A DNA stretch of 64,000 nt from Rugosimonospora africana (GTDB lineage: Bacteria > Actinomycetota > Actinomycetes > Mycobacteriales > Micromonosporaceae). The stretch spans positions 62,001 to 126,000 of the forward strand of contig NZ_BONZ01000013.1 in assembly GCF_016862975.1 (NCBI RefSeq), written 5' to 3'. Positions 1 to 8,633 of this stretch are shown piece by piece. The notes beneath the pieces were generated by a model that ran no database searches, was not told where the DNA came from, and saw nothing but the letters and a program-made list of their open reading frames with translations. How positions within the stretch are numbered: the stretch's first letter is position 1; each line of letters opens with the position of its first letter. The position numbers were made by a program, and so were the translations under genes.

Positions 1-1577
1 AGTGTGACATCGGCGGTACCCGTGTTGCGGTAGGTGACGGTCTTCGACAGCACCGCGTCGTCCCCGTGCGGCCAGAGAGCCATGCCGAAACTCAGGCTCG
101 CTGGCTGCGCCATGACGGACTGGGTGATCGCCTTGGCGATGTCGACGCGCCCGGCGCCCTGGTCGAAGACGCCGACAGTCCCACCAGTCGTACCGAGGGT
201 CTTGGCCGAGGCCATCAGCGCGTCCTTGACCTGTTCGCCCGTCCAGTCGGGGTGCTGCTGGAACAGGATCGCGGCCGCGGCTGAGACGTGCGGCGTGGCC
301 ATGGAGGTGCCCGACAGCTTGACGTACTGCTGGTCCACGACCTCGCCGAGTTCGGTCCCGGCCGCGCGGGCGCCGACGATGTCCACGCCGGGGGCGGTCA
401 GATCGGGCTTGAGCGTGTCGCCGGCCGTCGGGCCGCGGCTGGAGAAGTCGGCGACCACATCCTGCCCGTCGACCGCGCCGACGGTGAGCGCCGCGTCCGC
501 GCTGCCCGGCGACTGGACGGTACTGCCCGTGTTGCCCGCCGCGACGACAAACAGCGTCCCGTACTGGGCGGACAGTGCGTTCACGGCCTGCTCCACCGGG
601 TCGACGTCCGGGGTGTCCGCGCCGCCCAGGCTCACATTGGCCACCGACGCGTGCTGCGCCGCGGCCCATTGCATGCCGGCGATGATCGCGTCGTCCGGGC
701 AGGAGCCGTACTGATCGCAGACCTTCGCGTCGAGCAGCCGTGCGTCCGGTGCGATCCCCTGGTACTTCCCGCCGGACGCGGCGCCACTGCCCGCCACCGT
801 CGAGGCAACGTGGGTACCGTGGCCGCCGAAGTCACCCGCTGGTTCGCTGGTGAAGTTCGCCGATGCGTCGACCTTCCCCGCCAGGTCCGGATGGGTGGTG
901 TCGATCCCGCCGTCGATGATCGCTACCCGCACGTTCTTGCCGGTCAGCCCGGCTTGCCAGGCCACCGGGGCGCCGATCTGCGTCGCGTTCGCATCCTCAG
1001 CCAGGTGGCGCCGCCCGTTGAGCCACACCTTGGTCAGGCCGGAACCCAGCGTGCGCGTCCCACGGTCGAGGTGGGTCGCGGCGTTCCACCAGGTCGGCGC
1101 GTCCTTCTTGGACACCGCTATCGAGGCGCCGTGCACGCTGGAGAGCTGCCGGACGGTGTTCTCCGCGGCGGTCAACGGGTGCGGGGTGCCGGGGTCGTAC
1201 TGGACGATCAGCGACAGGTCCTTGCGCTGCGTGTCGCCGTACCCGTCCTCCAGGAGTGTCGTCACGTCGAACAGCCGCTGGTCCAATCGACCCGTGGCGA
1301 GAAGCGTCGCAGCGTCCCCCGGGACCACCTGGATGTGGCCCTTGTCCGCGCTGACGCGGAACGGCATCGATCGCCTGCCGGGTCCCGGGGTGATCTGGGG
1401 CGGCGTGCCGCCGTTCAGTTCGACCCGATCCCCGGTGATCAGGGTGACCGATCCGCTCGGCGATGCGACCGCAGCCGGTACCGTGCGCGCCGATGCCGGG
1501 GTACCGGCGGAGGTCCCCACCGCGCCGGCCGCGGCGAGGATGACCACCACCGGTACACCCACAAAGCGTTTTCTCAT
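1..1577 (-). CDS. Secreted subtilisin-like serine peptidase (S8), C-terminus cut by window edge
   Basis: Exported protease of the subtilase family. The ATG at 1577 is followed by a basic-hydrophobic signal peptide (MRKRFVGVPVVVILAAAGAV, then an AxA-type end), a propeptide-like stretch, and the S8 domain. The catalytic triad reads as Asp222 in AIIDGGIDTTHPDL, His256 in GHGTHVAST and Ser425 in SGTSMATPHV. No inserted PA domain is apparent between His and Ser, unlike the second subtilase at 51-54 kb. After the catalytic domain a beta-sandwich-like region begins (SFGMALWPHGDD) and runs off the window, so at least 525 residues are present and the true length is unknown. A purine-rich AAAGGA lies 9 bases before the ATG. 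It is transcribed divergently from the ECF sigma gene at 1854. Confidence 0.9.
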   Translation of the reverse strand, partial: MRKRFVGVPVVVILAAAGAVGTSAGTPASARTVPAAVASPSGSVTLITGDRVELNGGTPPQITPGPGRRSMPFRVSADKGHIQVVPGDAATLLATGRLDQRLFDVTTLLEDGYGDTQRKDLSLIVQYDPGTPHPLTAAENTVRQLSSVHGASIAVSKKDAPTWWNAATHLDRGTRTLGSGLTKVWLNGRRHLAEDANATQIGAPVAWQAGLTGKNVRVAIIDGGIDTTHPDLAGKVDASANFTSEPAGDFGGHGTHVASTVAGSGAASGGKYQGIAPDARLLDAKVCDQYGSCPDDAIIAGMQWAAAQHASVANVSLGGADTPDVDPVEQAVNALSAQYGTLFVVAAGNTGSTVQSPGSADAALTVGAVDGQDVVADFSSRGPTAGDTLKPDLTAPGVDIVGARAAGTELGEVVDQQYVKLSGTSMATPHVSAAAAILFQQHPDWTGEQVKDALMASAKTLGTTGGTVGVFDQGAGRVDIAKAITQSVMAQPASLSFGMALWPHGDDAVLSKTVTYRNTGTADVT

Positions 1578-1605
1578 GGGCAACGTCCTTTCCTGGGCAA
1601 CGTCC
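1577..1605. repeat. 17-bp direct duplication over the subtilase RBS
   Basis: The 12-mer TGGGCAACGTCC occurs at 1577-1588 and again at 1594-1605, i.e. a 17-bp period tandem duplication covering the start codon and leader of the subtilase gene. Its function, if any, is unknown; slippage is a sufficient explanation. Confidence 0.6.
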
Positions 1606-1643
1606 GGCCCGGCCGGACGCCCGTCGGTTCGGGATGGCAGCGG

Positions 1644-1668
1644 ACCCGGCATGCCTCACCTGCCGGGT
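1644..1668. promoter_or_regulatory. Inverted repeat in divergent subtilase/sigma intergenic region
   Basis: Perfect 8-bp arms ACCCGGCA (1644-1651) and TGCCGGGT (1661-1668) separated by 9 bases. It sits in the 276-base region between the divergent subtilase and sigma genes and could be an operator; nothing else supports this. Confidence 0.35.
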
Positions 1669-1833
1669 GCCTCCGGTGAATGCCCGCGGCCGCACGATCC
1701 CTTCGCGACAGCCATCCGCTCGACCGCCCGCCAGCACCCGTGCGGCCTCACCCGCGGCCGGAAGGCTCGTGAAGGGAACCGATGGCATCGGGCATCAACG
1801 CGGTGACCAACGCCCATGACGAATGGAGGCTTG

Positions 1834-1857
1834 ATGGTGAGAATGAGTCCGGCATGA
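1834..1857 (+). other. Seven-codon leader ORF coupled to the sigma gene start
   Basis: A strong ribosome site GGAGG (1825-1829) lies four bases before an ATG at 1834 that opens a seven-codon frame (M V R M S P A) and stops with TGA at 1855-1857. That stop overlaps the ATG at 1854 of the sigma factor as ATGA. The sigma ATG itself has no good ribosome site, so translation is probably delivered by termination-reinitiation from the mini-ORF. Inference from spacing only; the sigma gene could instead start upstream at 1782 in its own frame. Confidence 0.45.
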
Positions 1858-2465
1858 CGATGACCGCCCAGTCCGCGCGCAGCCCGTCCGATGCCGACAT
1901 CCTGCGGGAATCGCGGGATCGCCCGGGGCGCTTCGCGGACCTCTTCGACGCCTACCACGGCCAGATCCACAGGTACATCGCGAGCCGGCTCAGTGCCGGC
2001 CACGCCGACGACCTGGCCGCCGAGACATTCCTGGTGGCCTTCCGCGGCCGCAAACGCTTCGGCGGCCAGGGCGGCCACGTACGGGCCTGGTTGTACGGCA
2101 TCGCCACCAACCTGATCCGGCGGCACCGGCGGGACGAGGAGCGCAAGTACCGGGCACTCGGCCGGATCGCCGCATCGGACGGCACCGACGTTCACGACAA
2201 CGACGAGGACCAGATCGCCGCCCGCCTGGACGCGCTGGGCGTCCGGCGCGACCTCGGCGCGGCACTGCGGTCTCTCAAGCCCGCCGATCGCGATGTGCTG
2301 TTGCTCATCGCCCTCGCCGAACTCAGCTATGCCGAAGTCGCGGTGGCCCTCGGCATCGCCGAAGGGACCGTCGCGTCCCGTCTCAACCGCGCACGCAGGA
2401 CCGTCCGCGCCGCCCTCGCCGACGCGGATCCGGCCCGAACTCGACAGGAGCACGAGAATGGATGA
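1854..2465 (+). CDS. ECF-type RNA polymerase sigma factor
   Basis: Sigma-70 family factor of the extracytoplasmic-function type, about 203 residues. Region 2 is seen in FADLFDAYHGQIHRYIASRL and DDLAAETFLVAFRGR, with region 2.4-like VRAWLYGIATNLIRRHRR. Region 4 follows a linker: ADRDVLLLIALAELSYAEVA, then the helix-turn-helix EGTVASRLNRARRTVRAAL. The start at 1854 is chosen because an upstream mini-ORF stops on it; an in-frame ATG at 1782 would add 24 residues without recognisable sequence. The stop overlaps the start of the next gene (2458), implying translational coupling to a membrane-anchored partner that may be the anti-sigma factor. Target promoters are unknown; the divergent secreted protease is an obvious candidate. 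Confidence 0.88.
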   Translation: MTMTAQSARSPSDADILRESRDRPGRFADLFDAYHGQIHRYIASRLSAGHADDLAAETFLVAFRGRKRFGGQGGHVRAWLYGIATNLIRRHRRDEERKYRALGRIAASDGTDVHDNDEDQIAARLDALGVRRDLGAALRSLKPADRDVLLLIALAELSYAEVAVALGIAEGTVASRLNRARRTVRAALADADPARTRQEHENG

Positions 2466-3573
2466 CTTGCAGCTGATCCGGCAGACGCTGGACGCCCCGC
2501 CGCCCTCGGCACGCGCCACATTTCAGGCGCGCGGACGGCTCGACGCCGCCATCGGGGGTTCGGCTCCCGTGTCCGCACGTCGCTTTCCCGTGCGGTTGCG
2601 CTGGTCCTTGAGCGGCGGCGTGGTACTCGCCGCGGTAGCCGGCGTCGTCCTCGCGACCACGGCAGCTCACCCGGAACACGCCGACCGCGGCGGCACTACC
2701 CAGGTTCTGGGCGACCGGTCGGCACAGACGATACTGCTCGCCGCGGCGACCCGCGCCGGCGCCGACAAGACCGGCAAGTACTGGCACGTGGAGACCATCG
2801 CCGTCGCCGGACCGCAGAGGGTGGGGACCGCGCCCGACCAGTACAACCTGGTCGATCGTTCGGCGACCGCGAACTGGATCGCGCGGGACCCCGAGGACAC
2901 GAGCTGGACGGGCACCCGCGATCTGGGTTGGCGCCCCGACACCGAGGCCGACCAGCGGGCGTGGAGCGAGGCGGGGTCCCCGAAGCAATGGGACCTGTCG
3001 GTGGATGGGTCCGTGGACGGGTCCCCCGCGGGCACACGGCGGTTGACCATGACGGCTGGCAAAGGCCAACTTTCCCCGGTCGATAGCCGGACGACGTACC
3101 TGCAGGATCTCGGAGGATTCGACCTCACCCAGATCCAGCAGCTGCCAACGAACCCGTCGAAGCTGCGGGCGCTGCTCCTGTCCCGGATGGCCGCGGCCGG
3201 GCTCACGGCCGGTAGCTCGGGCGCTGACACCTTTCTGTTCGGCGCGGTGAGCCAGTTGCTCCTGGACGTTCCGGCGCCCCCCGCGGTCCGGGCCGCGGCG
3301 TTCACCGTGCTCGCCGGAATCCCCGGCGTCGACAGCGTGGGTACGGTGAAGGACGCCGACGGAAGGCAGGGCCTGGGCATCGAGATGAACCGCACCTCGC
3401 CCGGCGGCTTCGTAGAGCGCCACCAGCTGATTCTCGACAGCTCGACCTACGTGATCATGGGCGAGAGCTTTTCCGGCAGCCAGGGCGCGGCCGCGCCGAT
3501 CAAACATGGGGAGAGTGTCGTGGTCGCGGCGGAATGGACCGACCAGAAGCCCGAACCGCCGGCCGCCTCATAA
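2458..3573 (+). CDS. Membrane-anchored sigma-partner protein (CU044_5270-like)
   Basis: Starts with ATG inside the last codons of the sigma gene. 371 residues: an N-terminal cytoplasmic segment (MDDLQLIRQTLDAPPPS), one transmembrane helix around residues 48-68 (GGVVLAAVAGVVLATT), and a long extracytoplasmic domain with alternating beta-like segments ending EWTDQKPEPPAAS. The layout (sigma gene plus coupled single-pass protein) is that of anti-sigma or sigma-associated sensor genes, and the N-terminus resembles the actinobacterial CU044_5270 family commonly found next to ECF sigma genes. No zinc-binding HxxxCxxC anti-sigma motif is present, so an anti-sigma role is inferred from context only. 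A strong terminator hairpin follows at 3584. Confidence 0.75.
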   Translation: MDDLQLIRQTLDAPPPSARATFQARGRLDAAIGGSAPVSARRFPVRLRWSLSGGVVLAAVAGVVLATTAAHPEHADRGGTTQVLGDRSAQTILLAAATRAGADKTGKYWHVETIAVAGPQRVGTAPDQYNLVDRSATANWIARDPEDTSWTGTRDLGWRPDTEADQRAWSEAGSPKQWDLSVDGSVDGSPAGTRRLTMTAGKGQLSPVDSRTTYLQDLGGFDLTQIQQLPTNPSKLRALLLSRMAAAGLTAGSSGADTFLFGAVSQLLLDVPAPPAVRAAAFTVLAGIPGVDSVGTVKDADGRQGLGIEMNRTSPGGFVERHQLILDSSTYVIMGESFSGSQGAAAPIKHGESVVVAAEWTDQKPEPPAAS

Positions 3574-3583
3574 CCCGGATCCG

Positions 3584-3617
3584 GCGGGCCGGGCACTCGC
3601 GAGGCTGCCCGGCCCGC
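3584..3617 (+). terminator. Strong hairpin terminator after sigma operon
   Basis: Perfect 12-bp stem: GCGGGCCGGGCA (3584-3595) pairs with TGCCCGGCCCGC (3606-3617), loop of 10. It begins 11 bases after the stop codon at 3573. There is no U-run, as is usual in high-GC actinomycetes. Confidence 0.75.
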
Positions 3618-3704
3618 TGGCGACCACGTAGGCGAGCGCCCGTGTCAGGGGCCGTGTCAGGGGCGTGACAGGTCGGTGGCGGCCCGGGCGCCGATGGTGG
3701 TCGC

Positions 3705-4649
3705 ATGACAAGTTCAGCGATCGCAGTTTCGGGACTGCGGAAGGCATTCGGGGACAAGACCGTACTCGATGGCATCGATTTCGATGTCCCCGCCGGTACG
3801 GTTTTCTCCCTACTCGGCCCGAATGGCGCCGGTAAGACGACAACGGTGAACGTGCTGACCACGTTGATGAAGCCCGACGGCGGCACGGTACGGGTCGCCG
3901 GGCATGACATCGCGACCGAGACCAAGGCGGTACGCGCGGCAATCGGGGTCACCGGTCAGTTCGCGGCAGTGGATGAGCTGCTGACCGGGCAGGAGAACCT
4001 GCAGTTGATGGTGGACCTCAAGCGCCTCGGCTCCGGCGAGGGCAAGCGCGTCGTCACGGAGTTGCTGGAACGGTTCGACCTGGTGGAGTCGGCCCGGAAG
4101 CGGGTGTCCACCTACTCCGGGGGTATGCGCCGGAAGCTGGACCTGGCTATGACGCTGGTCGGGAAGCCCCAGATCATTTTCCTGGACGAGCCGACCACGG
4201 GACTGGATCCCCGCAGCCGCCGGACGATGTGGGCGATCGTCCGCGAGTTGCTGGCCGACGGCGTCACCATTTTCCTTACCACTCAGTACCTTGAGGAAGC
4301 CGACCAGCTCGCCGACCGGGTGGCGGTGCTCAACCAGGGGCGCCTGGTTGCCCAGGGCACTCCGGGCGACCTCAAGCGGCAGGTGCCCGGCAGTCACGTC
4401 CGGCTCCGGTTCGCCAGCACTGTCGAGCTCGACGCGGCGGCGCGGGTCCTGACCGGTTCGACCCGGGATGACGAGGACCTGACCCTGCGGGTGCCCAGCG
4501 ACGGCGCGACGAAATCGTTGCGGGTCCTGCTGGACCGGCTCGATGAGTACTCGATCGACGCCGAAGAGTTCTCGGTGCACACACCGGACCTCGACGACGT
4601 TTTCCTTGCCCTGACCGGCCACGCCAGCACGGAGGTAACCGCACGATGA
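3705..4649 (+). CDS. ABC transporter ATP-binding protein, DrrA-type exporter
   Basis: ATPase subunit of a two-gene ABC-2 exporter. 314 residues: Walker A GPNGAGKTTT near residue 42, Q-loop, signature YSGGMRRKLDLAM, Walker B IIFLDEPTTGLDP, and a switch histidine replaced by Gln in TIFLTTQYLEEADQ, which is normal for the DrrA/daunorubicin-resistance family. The C-terminal about 90 residues form the DrrA-type extension (TPDLDDVFLALTG near the end). The gene overlaps the permease start by four bases (ATGA at 4646). The substrate cannot be told from sequence; relatives export drugs, lipids or antibiotics. The direct duplication GTGTCAGGGGC lies just upstream (about 3642-3665). Confidence 0.92.
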   Translation: MTSSAIAVSGLRKAFGDKTVLDGIDFDVPAGTVFSLLGPNGAGKTTTVNVLTTLMKPDGGTVRVAGHDIATETKAVRAAIGVTGQFAAVDELLTGQENLQLMVDLKRLGSGEGKRVVTELLERFDLVESARKRVSTYSGGMRRKLDLAMTLVGKPQIIFLDEPTTGLDPRSRRTMWAIVRELLADGVTIFLTTQYLEEADQLADRVAVLNQGRLVAQGTPGDLKRQVPGSHVRLRFASTVELDAAARVLTGSTRDDEDLTLRVPSDGATKSLRVLLDRLDEYSIDAEEFSVHTPDLDDVFLALTGHASTEVTAR

Positions 4650-5389
4650 GCACCGATTCTGTCACCATGTTGCGTCGCAACTTCAAACACATCGCGCGGA
4701 ATCCGACCTCGGTGTTCAACGCGGTCCTGATGCCGATCCTGATCATGTTTATGTTCGTGTACATGCTGGGAGACGCTTTCAACGTCGGCGTCGACTACAT
4801 CGACTACGCGACGCCGGGGCTGATGCTGCTGGCCGTCTGTTACGGGCTGGGAGCCACCGCGACGTCGGTGAACTCCGACATGACGAGGGGCATCATCAAC
4901 CGGTTCAAGGTCATGGACGTGCGTCGCGGTGCGGTGTTGACCGGTCACGTCGTCGCCAGTCTGCTGACCAATCTGATCGCCATCGCGGCCCTCATCGGAG
5001 TGGCCTTCCTGCTGGGATTCAGCCCGTCGGCGAGTCTTCTCGACTGGCTCGGCGTGGTCGGCATGATCGTGCTGCTCGGTTTCGCGGCCGCCTGGCTCAC
5101 GGTCGCCCTGGGATTGGCGGCGAAATCTCCGGAAACGGCGGGCATGGCCGCTGTACCGCTGGTCTTGCTGCCGTTCTTCAGCAGCGCGATCGTACCGGCG
5201 GACAAGATGGGGGCGGGCATCCGGCAGTTCGCGGAGTACCAGCCCTTCACGCCGATCATCGAGACCATGCGTGGGTTGCTCAACGGCGCACCGTCCTCCG
5301 GTGACGCGATCGCCGCCATCGCCTGGTGCATCGGAATCGCTCTCGTCGGGTACCTGTGGGCGCTTGCCACGTTCAAGAAGCGAGTGTGA
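4646..5389 (+). CDS. ABC-2 type transporter permease, DrrB-like
   Basis: Membrane subunit paired with the ATPase at 3705. 247 residues with six hydrophobic segments: PTSVFNAVLMPILIMFMFVY, the TPGLMLLAVCYGLGATAT segment, VVASLLTNLIAIAALIGVAF, a segment around GMIVLLGFAAAWLTVALGLA, TAGMAAVPLVLLPFFSSAIV, and a C-terminal helix AIAWCIGIALVGYLWALATF. The N-terminal cytoplasmic helix LRRNFKHIARNPTS and the PxDxMgxgiRqfaeyqPfTp loop are typical of DrrB/ABC-2 permeases. The start overlaps the ATPase stop. Its 3' end overlaps the convergent AfsR-like gene by 17 bases. Confidence 0.9.
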   Translation: MSTDSVTMLRRNFKHIARNPTSVFNAVLMPILIMFMFVYMLGDAFNVGVDYIDYATPGLMLLAVCYGLGATATSVNSDMTRGIINRFKVMDVRRGAVLTGHVVASLLTNLIAIAALIGVAFLLGFSPSASLLDWLGVVGMIVLLGFAAAWLTVALGLAAKSPETAGMAAVPLVLLPFFSSAIVPADKMGAGIRQFAEYQPFTPIIETMRGLLNGAPSSGDAIAAIAWCIGIALVGYLWALATFKKRV

Positions 5390-8300
5390 CCGCGACAAGC
5401 TGGGACCAGCTCGTCTGCGAGCCCTCCCGCGTCGCCTCGGCGAACCTCGTGTCGCCGAGGCGGCGCCGCGCGGCCTGCTCGATCCGGGCCACATCCGGGT
5501 CGGACCGATCCGGCAGGCCGCGCACGCCGGCGCTCGCCGCGAGCAGCCGCGCGGCCTGCTCGTGCTGGTCGCGACGCAGTGCCAGGTCCGCGACCCCGAC
5601 GAGTACCCGCGCGATCATGGGTGCGTACCCCGCCTCGGTCGCCGCTTCGCAGGCCGCCACGCGGTGCGCCCGGGCCTCGCCGAGATCGTCGGCGAGGTAG
5701 CCGAGCAGGTCGTGCGTCACCGCCCGGATGCTCGCCCGCTCCGCTTCGTCGCGCAGCATGGTGGTCGCGATGCCGAGGTGCTGGTGCGCCTCCCCGGCGT
5801 TGCCGCGCCAACGCGCGAGTTCCGCCTTCACCAGGGCCAGCTCCGCCAGCGCATCGGGCCAGGTGACCCGTTCCGCACACCGTTGCGCCTCGGCCAGGGC
5901 GGCCACGCTGGAGTCCTCATCGCCCAGCAACCAGTACAGCTGAGCCTGTCGCGACCGCATCCGGATGACATCCTCAATGGCGCCGAGTTCGGTGACCACC
6001 GCGATCGCCTGTTCGTAGTGCTCGCACGCACCGGCGAACTCACCGCGCACGGCGGTCCGCTCCGCCAGTTCGCTCAGCGCGAACCAGATCCCGAACCGTT
6101 CGCCGAGCGCCCGGAACTCGCTGAGAGCCAGCTCGAGATGCGCGTCCGCGTCCCGCCCCTCATGGCCGAGCGCGATCCGCATCTTGCCGAGCTGGAGCCG
6201 GGCCAGTGCGCGTACCCAGGCGTCCTCGTCGTCCAACAACGGTTCCCAGACGGACAGGAGGTTGTCCGGCCCCTGCAACATGCCTTCCAGCGGGGCGATC
6301 AGTCCCAGCCGCGGGTCGCGGGACTGAGTGCGCTGGCTGAGCCGGTACGCCTTGTGGATCCACTCCGCCGCCTTCTGCTCATCGCCTCGCCCGGAGCCCA
6401 GGAAATGTACGACAAGCGCGTACACGATGGCGCGGGCCTCATCGGTCACCTCGCCGGGAACTTCGGTGGCCGCGGTGAGCAACTCGATGCCTTCGGCCTT
6501 GTACCCGCGGAGCCACCAGTACCAGCCGGCGGCCCCGGCGAGCCGCATCGCGCCCTGCGCCTCGCCGGCCGCGAGCGCACCACGCATCGCGGAACCGATG
6601 TTGTCGTGCTCGACATCGAGTACGGCGAGCCATTCCAGTTGCTCGACGCGGCGAAGACGCGGGTCCGCGGTCTCGGCGAGTTCGGTGACGTAGGCGAGAT
6701 GCGCGTGGCGCACCAGGTCCGATTCCCCCGCCTCCGCGAGCCGGTGCCCGGCGTACTCCTTGATGGTGCCGGTCATCCGGTAGCGCGGTGCGCTGTCGCC
6801 CTCGGCGAGCAGCAGCGACTTCTCGGCCAGTGCGGTGAGCGACTCGAGCACCTGGTCCGGCTCGACCCCATCGCCGGCGCAAACCCGCTCGGCCGCTTCC
6901 AGGCTCGCCCCGCCCGAGAACACCGAGAGCCTGCGCAGGACCATCCGTTCGGCGTCGCTGAGCAACTCCCAGCTCCAGTCCACCACCGCGCGCAGCGTCC
7001 TGTGCCGCGGCAACGCGGTGCGGCTGCCGCCGGTCAGCAGGCGGAACCGGTCGTCGAGCCGGTTGGCGAGCTGATCGATGGACATTGTGCGCAACCTGGC
7101 CGCGGCCAGTTCGATCGCCAGCGGCATCCCGTCCAGCGCCCGGCAGACGCGCGCCATCGTCGACAACGTGTGGGCGTCGGCCGTGAGATCCCTGCGCACC
7201 GCGCCGGCCCGGTCCCGCAGCAACCGCACGGCCGGGGAGGACTCGATCTCGCCGGGGCCGGCGTTCCGTTCCGGCAGGTCCAGCGGCACGACCGGCCACA
7301 GCGCCTCACCGGTGATGCCGAGCGGTTCCCGGCTCGTCGCCAGGATCCGCAGCCGCCGGCATTCCCCGAGCACCCGATGAGCGAACGCGGCCGCCGACTC
7401 GATCACGTGCTCACAGTTGTCCAGGATCAGCAGCGCCTCTCGCTCGCGGATCGCGGCGATGAAGCGGTCCGTCAGATCCGCGTTCAGTGCCCCGCCCAGC
7501 AGGGAGTCCCGGAGGCCGAGGCCGGCGATCGCCGGCTGCGCCACGTCGTCGTCCGCGCCGATGGCAGCGAGTTCCACCAGCCAGGCCCCGTCGGGCAGGT
7601 CGTCGAGCAGCGTGCGCGCGGTCTCCGTGGCCAGCCTGGTCTTGCCCGAGCCGCCCGGCCCGATCAGGGTGGTGAGCCGGTGTTCGGCGACGAACTCACG
7701 AACCACGGCGAGATCGGCGTCCTTGCCGACAAAGCTGGTCAGCTCGGCGCGCAGGTTGGTCTTCCGGCTCTCCTCCGGCCGTCCCAACTCGCCGCGCAGC
7801 AGCGCGACGTGCAACGCGGACAGCTCCGGTGAGGGGTCGACGCCCAGCGTGTCGGCCAGGGTCTCTCTCGTGCGCTGGTACACGAGCAGCGCCTCGTTGT
7901 TGCGACCGGTCGCGACAAGGGCACGCATCAACGCGGCGACAAGCCGTTCCCGCACCGGATGCGCGGCCACCAGATCGGTCAACTCCGTGACCAGCTTCAC
8001 ACCGTGGCCGGACTCGATCTCCGCGTCGAACCGATCCTCCATCGCGGCCAGGCGCAGTCCCTCAAGCCGGGTGACCGCCGCGTCAAACGCCCCACTGTCG
8101 GGCAAAGCGACGTCCTGCATGGCCGTACCGCGCCACAACGCCAGGGCCTCGCGGAGCCGCCGTACCCGCCGCGGATCCTCGTCACCGCGGGCCTGGCCGA
8201 CGAGGCGCTCGAACCGTACGGCGTCGACGGCGTCGGGTTCCACCCTCAACCGGTAGCCGTCCGGCTGCCCCTCGACCGACCCGTCGGGCAGCACTTTCCG

Positions 8301-8510
8301 CAGCCGGGAAACCAGGCGTTGCAAGGCATTCGCCGCGTCCGACGGCGGGTGCTCACCCCAGATCCAGTCGACGAGCGTCGCCTTCGGGACCGCGTGACCC
8401 GGTTCGAGCGCGAGGGCGATCAACAGCCCGCGCAGCCGGTCCCCCGGCACGTCGGCGAGGACGCCGTCGTCCGTACGAACCTCGAATGGCCCAAGCATCC
8501 CGATCTGCAC
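5373..8510 (-). CDS. AfsR/BTAD-type transcriptional regulator with NB-ARC-like ATPase and TPR repeats
   Basis: Large signal-integrating regulator of about 1045 residues. Order of parts: N-terminal winged-helix DNA-binding domain (from QIGMLGPFEVRTDDG), bacterial transcriptional activation domain rich in helices (VDAVRFERLVGQARGDEDPR onward), a P-loop STAND ATPase with GPGGSGKTRLATETA and Walker B LLILDNCEHV, a winged-helix linker (ALPRHRTLRAVVDWSWELL) and C-terminal TPR-like helices. The GTG at 8510 is preferred because the DNA-binding domain normally starts within a few residues of QIGxLGPxEV; an ATG at 8582 would add 24 Ala/Gly-rich residues. Neither has a clear ribosome site. The family controls secondary metabolism or stress genes; the target is not evident, though exporter genes flank it. 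Confidence 0.9.
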   Translation of the reverse strand: MQIGMLGPFEVRTDDGVLADVPGDRLRGLLIALALEPGHAVPKATLVDWIWGEHPPSDAANALQRLVSRLRKVLPDGSVEGQPDGYRLRVEPDAVDAVRFERLVGQARGDEDPRRVRRLREALALWRGTAMQDVALPDSGAFDAAVTRLEGLRLAAMEDRFDAEIESGHGVKLVTELTDLVAAHPVRERLVAALMRALVATGRNNEALLVYQRTRETLADTLGVDPSPELSALHVALLRGELGRPEESRKTNLRAELTSFVGKDADLAVVREFVAEHRLTTLIGPGGSGKTRLATETARTLLDDLPDGAWLVELAAIGADDDVAQPAIAGLGLRDSLLGGALNADLTDRFIAAIREREALLILDNCEHVIESAAAFAHRVLGECRRLRILATSREPLGITGEALWPVVPLDLPERNAGPGEIESSPAVRLLRDRAGAVRRDLTADAHTLSTMARVCRALDGMPLAIELAAARLRTMSIDQLANRLDDRFRLLTGGSRTALPRHRTLRAVVDWSWELLSDAERMVLRRLSVFSGGASLEAAERVCAGDGVEPDQVLESLTALAEKSLLLAEGDSAPRYRMTGTIKEYAGHRLAEAGESDLVRHAHLAYVTELAETADPRLRRVEQLEWLAVLDVEHDNIGSAMRGALAAGEAQGAMRLAGAAGWYWWLRGYKAEGIELLTAATEVPGEVTDEARAIVYALVVHFLGSGRGDEQKAAEWIHKAYRLSQRTQSRDPRLGLIAPLEGMLQGPDNLLSVWEPLLDDEDAWVRALARLQLGKMRIALGHEGRDADAHLELALSEFRALGERFGIWFALSELAERTAVRGEFAGACEHYEQAIAVVTELGAIEDVIRMRSRQAQLYWLLGDEDSSVAALAEAQRCAERVTWPDALAELALVKAELARWRGNAGEAHQHLGIATTMLRDEAERASIRAVTHDLLGYLADDLGEARAHRVAACEAATEAGYAPMIARVLVGVADLALRRDQHEQAARLLAASAGVRGLPDRSDPDVARIEQAARRRLGDTRFAEATREGSQTSWSQLVAVTLAS

Positions 8511-8633
8511 CTGGCAGATTTTGCCACGGGCGGCTGGCGGGTCAGCGGCTGCCGACCCGGCGCCGCCATGGGGAGTCCCCATGGCGGTGAGCCGGCTCAG
8601 CGACGCCGAGAGGTCGGCCCCGCTGCGGGATCG

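Noticed and set aside
3642-3672. GTGTCAGGGGC duplication as an operator for the DrrAB genes
   Set aside because: Direct repeats without dyad symmetry; treated only as a note in the ATPase entry.
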